A stretch of 7,464 nt of DNA from positions 1 through 7,464 of the forward strand of contig CAYFQH010000072.1 of assembly GCA_964345215.1 (NCBI GenBank), read 5' to 3'. A model generated the notes under the pieces. That model was not told the DNA's origin and did no database searches. It saw only the letters and a list, made by a program, of their open reading frames with translations. Position 1 is the first letter of the stretch; every line of letters begins with the position of its first letter. Below, one piece after another: positions 5,912 to 7,464 of the stretch. Both the position numbers and the translations under genes were made by a program. The stretch comes from CAYFQH01 sp964345215. GTDB lineage: Bacteria; Bacillota; Clostridia; Christensenellales; Aristaeellaceae.

Positions 5912-6122
5912 TCATTTCTCTTTCTGTAATTTTATAATCACGCAGGGCCAACTGATCAGGCTATGTTCTTCAAGCAGCTTTTCATCCTGCGCTATATGTT
6001 TTGCTAGTGTATTACGCAATACCAAGTTTCTCTTCTACCCCAAGCCTTTTTAGAAAAAAGTCCCGGTATGTTGCCTTGCGTTTTAGCCCTTGTTTTAAAA
6101 CCGGCGGCTGGAGGTGTATAAA
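5912..6122 (-). pseudogene. Decayed gene remnant, family not recognised
   Basis: Two adjacent minus-strand frames look protein-like but are each too short to be a gene. The first, 6122-6012, reads FIHLQPPVLKQGLKRKATYR and continues through DFFLKRLGVEEKLGIA to a TAA. In the +1 frame the sequence then continues as LRNTLAKHIAQDEKLLEEHS and on to SWPCVIIKLQKEK, with a TGA at 5914-5912. Joined, they give about 70 residues of charged helical protein with no start codon or SD, as expected for the C-terminal remnant of a gene that lost its 5' end and took a frameshift. It lies between rtcB and the acetyltransferase. The rest of the 5890-6181 gap holds only a short direct repeat (TTAGGGC at 6160-6166 and 6171-6177). 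Confidence 0.4.
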
Positions 6123-6181
6123 TTAGCCTTTAAAAAGCCCCTCACCCTTCAAATCTTGATTAGGGCCTTCTTAGGGCATTG

Positions 6182-7381
6182 TTAATCCCCAGCAGCTTTA
6201 AAGCTATAAATAGGTGTAAGTTTTTGTATAACCTCTACTGTATCTCCAATGTGCTGCAAAATCTCATCAATGGGTTTATAGGCATAGGGGGCTTCATCTA
6301 AGGTGTCATGGTTTACGGTGGTTGAAAAAATTCCCTCCATGGCTTTTTGGTATGCCTTTAAAGTAATGGTTGCTTTGGCCGCTCTTCGGCTCATGATCCG
6401 CCCTGCCCCATGGGGGGCGGAATAGTTCCAATCCTTATTCCCCTTGCCGATACAAAGCAGGCTTCCATCCCGCATATTTATGGGAATAAGCACCTCTTCC
6501 TCTTTTTGGGCCGAGACAGCCCCCTTGCGTAAAACATGGTTTTCTAAATCAATGTAATTATGTATAGTGGTAAAAGCCCGCTCCACCTTCAGGCCCATGT
6601 GTTTTACAAGGGTGTGGGCAATGGCCTTTCGGTTAACGTTGGCATAATGCTGGGTAATGGCCATATCGTGAAGATAAGCCTCCATCCCTTCCCCCTCCAG
6701 CCAGGCTAAGGATTTGCTCATACCCTTTGGCAGGGCAATTTTTTTAATTTTCTTTTGAATCTCTTTATCTTTCCTCTCACCCTTTATCCCTTGCTCCAAC
6801 AGTTTTTTTCCTTCATCGCTGTTTTTTTGCTGGTAGGCTACTGCCTGATCTTGGTAAAAATTTGCCACTTGCAACCCTAAGCTGCGGCTGCCTGAATGAA
6901 TAATAAGATACAATTTCCCATCTTCTCCCCTGGCCAGTTCGATAAAGTGATTGCCGCCCCCCAATGTACCAATGCTCGCATGGGCTCTGCTTATATTTAC
7001 CTTTTGTTTACACAGCAGCCGGTCTATTTCCGTTTCCTGGGCCATAGGGTGTGGCTTCCCTTGTACGGCAAAGCCTGCAGGCACCAAGGTGTGAACTGCC
7101 TTATCAAACTTTGTTAGCTCTATATATTCATCTTTTAATACCAGGGTTTCCATACCGCAGCCTATATCTACCCCTACCATGTAAGGTACCACTTTATCGT
7201 GAATGGTCATGGTGGTGCCAATGGTAGAACCTGCACCGGCATGGGTATCGGGCATAATACGAATTTGGCTGCCTTGTACAAAAGGCTGGTTCAGTAAAGT
7301 TTCAATTTGGCTTTTGGTTTCAGGGTCTAACACATTGGTAAATACTTTGGCAGTATTGTATTTGCCTTGTAATATAATCAT
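6182..7381 (-). CDS. rtcB: RtcB RNA ligase
   Basis: This 399-residue, Mn- and GTP-dependent ligase joins RNA 2',3'-cyclic phosphate or 3'-phosphate ends to 5'-OH ends. In bacteria it is linked to repair of RNA cut by ribonucleases. The N-terminus MIILQGKYNTAKVFTN is the canonical bacterial RtcB start. Metal and nucleotide residues are all visible: PDTHAG (44-49), VDIGCGM (71-77, with Asp72 and Cys75), GGGNHF (141-146, with His145), HSGSRSLG (162-169), TTIHNY (271-276, with His274) and APHGAGRIMSRR (322-333). His324 in the last motif matches the guanylated histidine of the family (His337 in E. coli). The length matches the roughly 400-residue bacterial type. AGGAG lies six bases before the ATG. 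No archease, rtcA or rtcR gene is visible in the window. The gene appears intact. Confidence 0.97.
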   Translation of the reverse strand: MIILQGKYNTAKVFTNVLDPETKSQIETLLNQPFVQGSQIRIMPDTHAGAGSTIGTTMTIHDKVVPYMVGVDIGCGMETLVLKDEYIELTKFDKAVHTLVPAGFAVQGKPHPMAQETEIDRLLCKQKVNISRAHASIGTLGGGNHFIELARGEDGKLYLIIHSGSRSLGLQVANFYQDQAVAYQQKNSDEGKKLLEQGIKGERKDKEIQKKIKKIALPKGMSKSLAWLEGEGMEAYLHDMAITQHYANVNRKAIAHTLVKHMGLKVERAFTTIHNYIDLENHVLRKGAVSAQKEEEVLIPINMRDGSLLCIGKGNKDWNYSAPHGAGRIMSRRAAKATITLKAYQKAMEGIFSTTVNHDTLDEAPYAYKPIDEILQHIGDTVEVIQKLTPIYSFKAAGD

Positions 7382-7464
7382 ATTTTTCTCCTGTACTTCC
7401 TATAACGAAAAAACCTGTCCTTATGTTCAGGCCTTACCAGTTGCTAAATTACTTATAGTATATG
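7382..7464 (-). promoter_or_regulatory. rtcB: rtcB leader with tentative -10 box
   Basis: On the minus strand TATACT (7462-7457) matches the -10 consensus in five of six positions and would start transcription near 7450. Its -35 box would lie beyond the window edge. The leader then contains CCTG...CAGG followed by six T (about 7430-7407), a short weak stem with a U tract. This could act as an attenuator but is too short to call. The SD AGGAG is just before the ATG at 7381. No sigma-54 promoter (GG-N10-GC) is obvious, unlike the rtcR-controlled operon of E. coli. Confidence 0.25.

Overview
The window looks like chromosomal DNA of a low-to-moderate GC Gram-positive bacterium, probably an anaerobic Firmicute of the Clostridia type. 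The support is strong purine-rich Shine-Dalgarno (SD) sites before most genes, extended -10 promoters and the protein families present. No rRNA, tRNA, CRISPR array or complete insertion sequence is visible, so the taxonomic call is inference.

Layout. Bases 1-1600 are visibly more AT-rich than the rest and look like accessory DNA. They open with a clear rho-independent terminator (152-188). A good promoter follows, then a 32-residue hydrophobic peptide ORF (280-378) that resembles an AgrD-type autoinducer precursor, possibly frameshifted. Facing it on the minus strand is a compact unit of two overlapping genes (1592-1104 and 1141-485). The second carries an RNxxxH motif typical of HEPN ribonuclease-like proteins. 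A possible third, very small ORF (473-375) follows it and meets the plus-strand peptide tail to tail.

From about 1.73 kb the sequence is housekeeping-like. A plus-strand HD-domain phosphohydrolase (1799-2362) has its own extended -10 promoter. A 390-base convergent intergenic stretch follows. The remaining genes all lie on the minus strand, in transcription order: rtcB RNA ligase (7381-6182), a decayed unknown gene (6122-5912), a GNAT acetyltransferase (5889-5473), a FucP-like MFS transporter (5361-4168) and a drug-efflux-like MFS transporter broken by a frameshift at two T6 runs (4050-2753). Last comes a small ORF interrupted by one in-frame TAG (2727-2506).

Functional reading. The minus-strand run is a loose series of monocistronic or short units and does not form an obvious pathway; at least the FucP-like transporter has its own promoter. 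The most likely home of something undescribed is the AT-rich left part. There a HEPN-motif protein, its overlapping upstream partner and one or two tiny peptides sit together, reminiscent of defence, toxin or signalling loci. That link is inference; the motifs, overlaps and signals are seen directly. Decay (frameshifts, a premature TAG, a gene remnant) recurs across the window.
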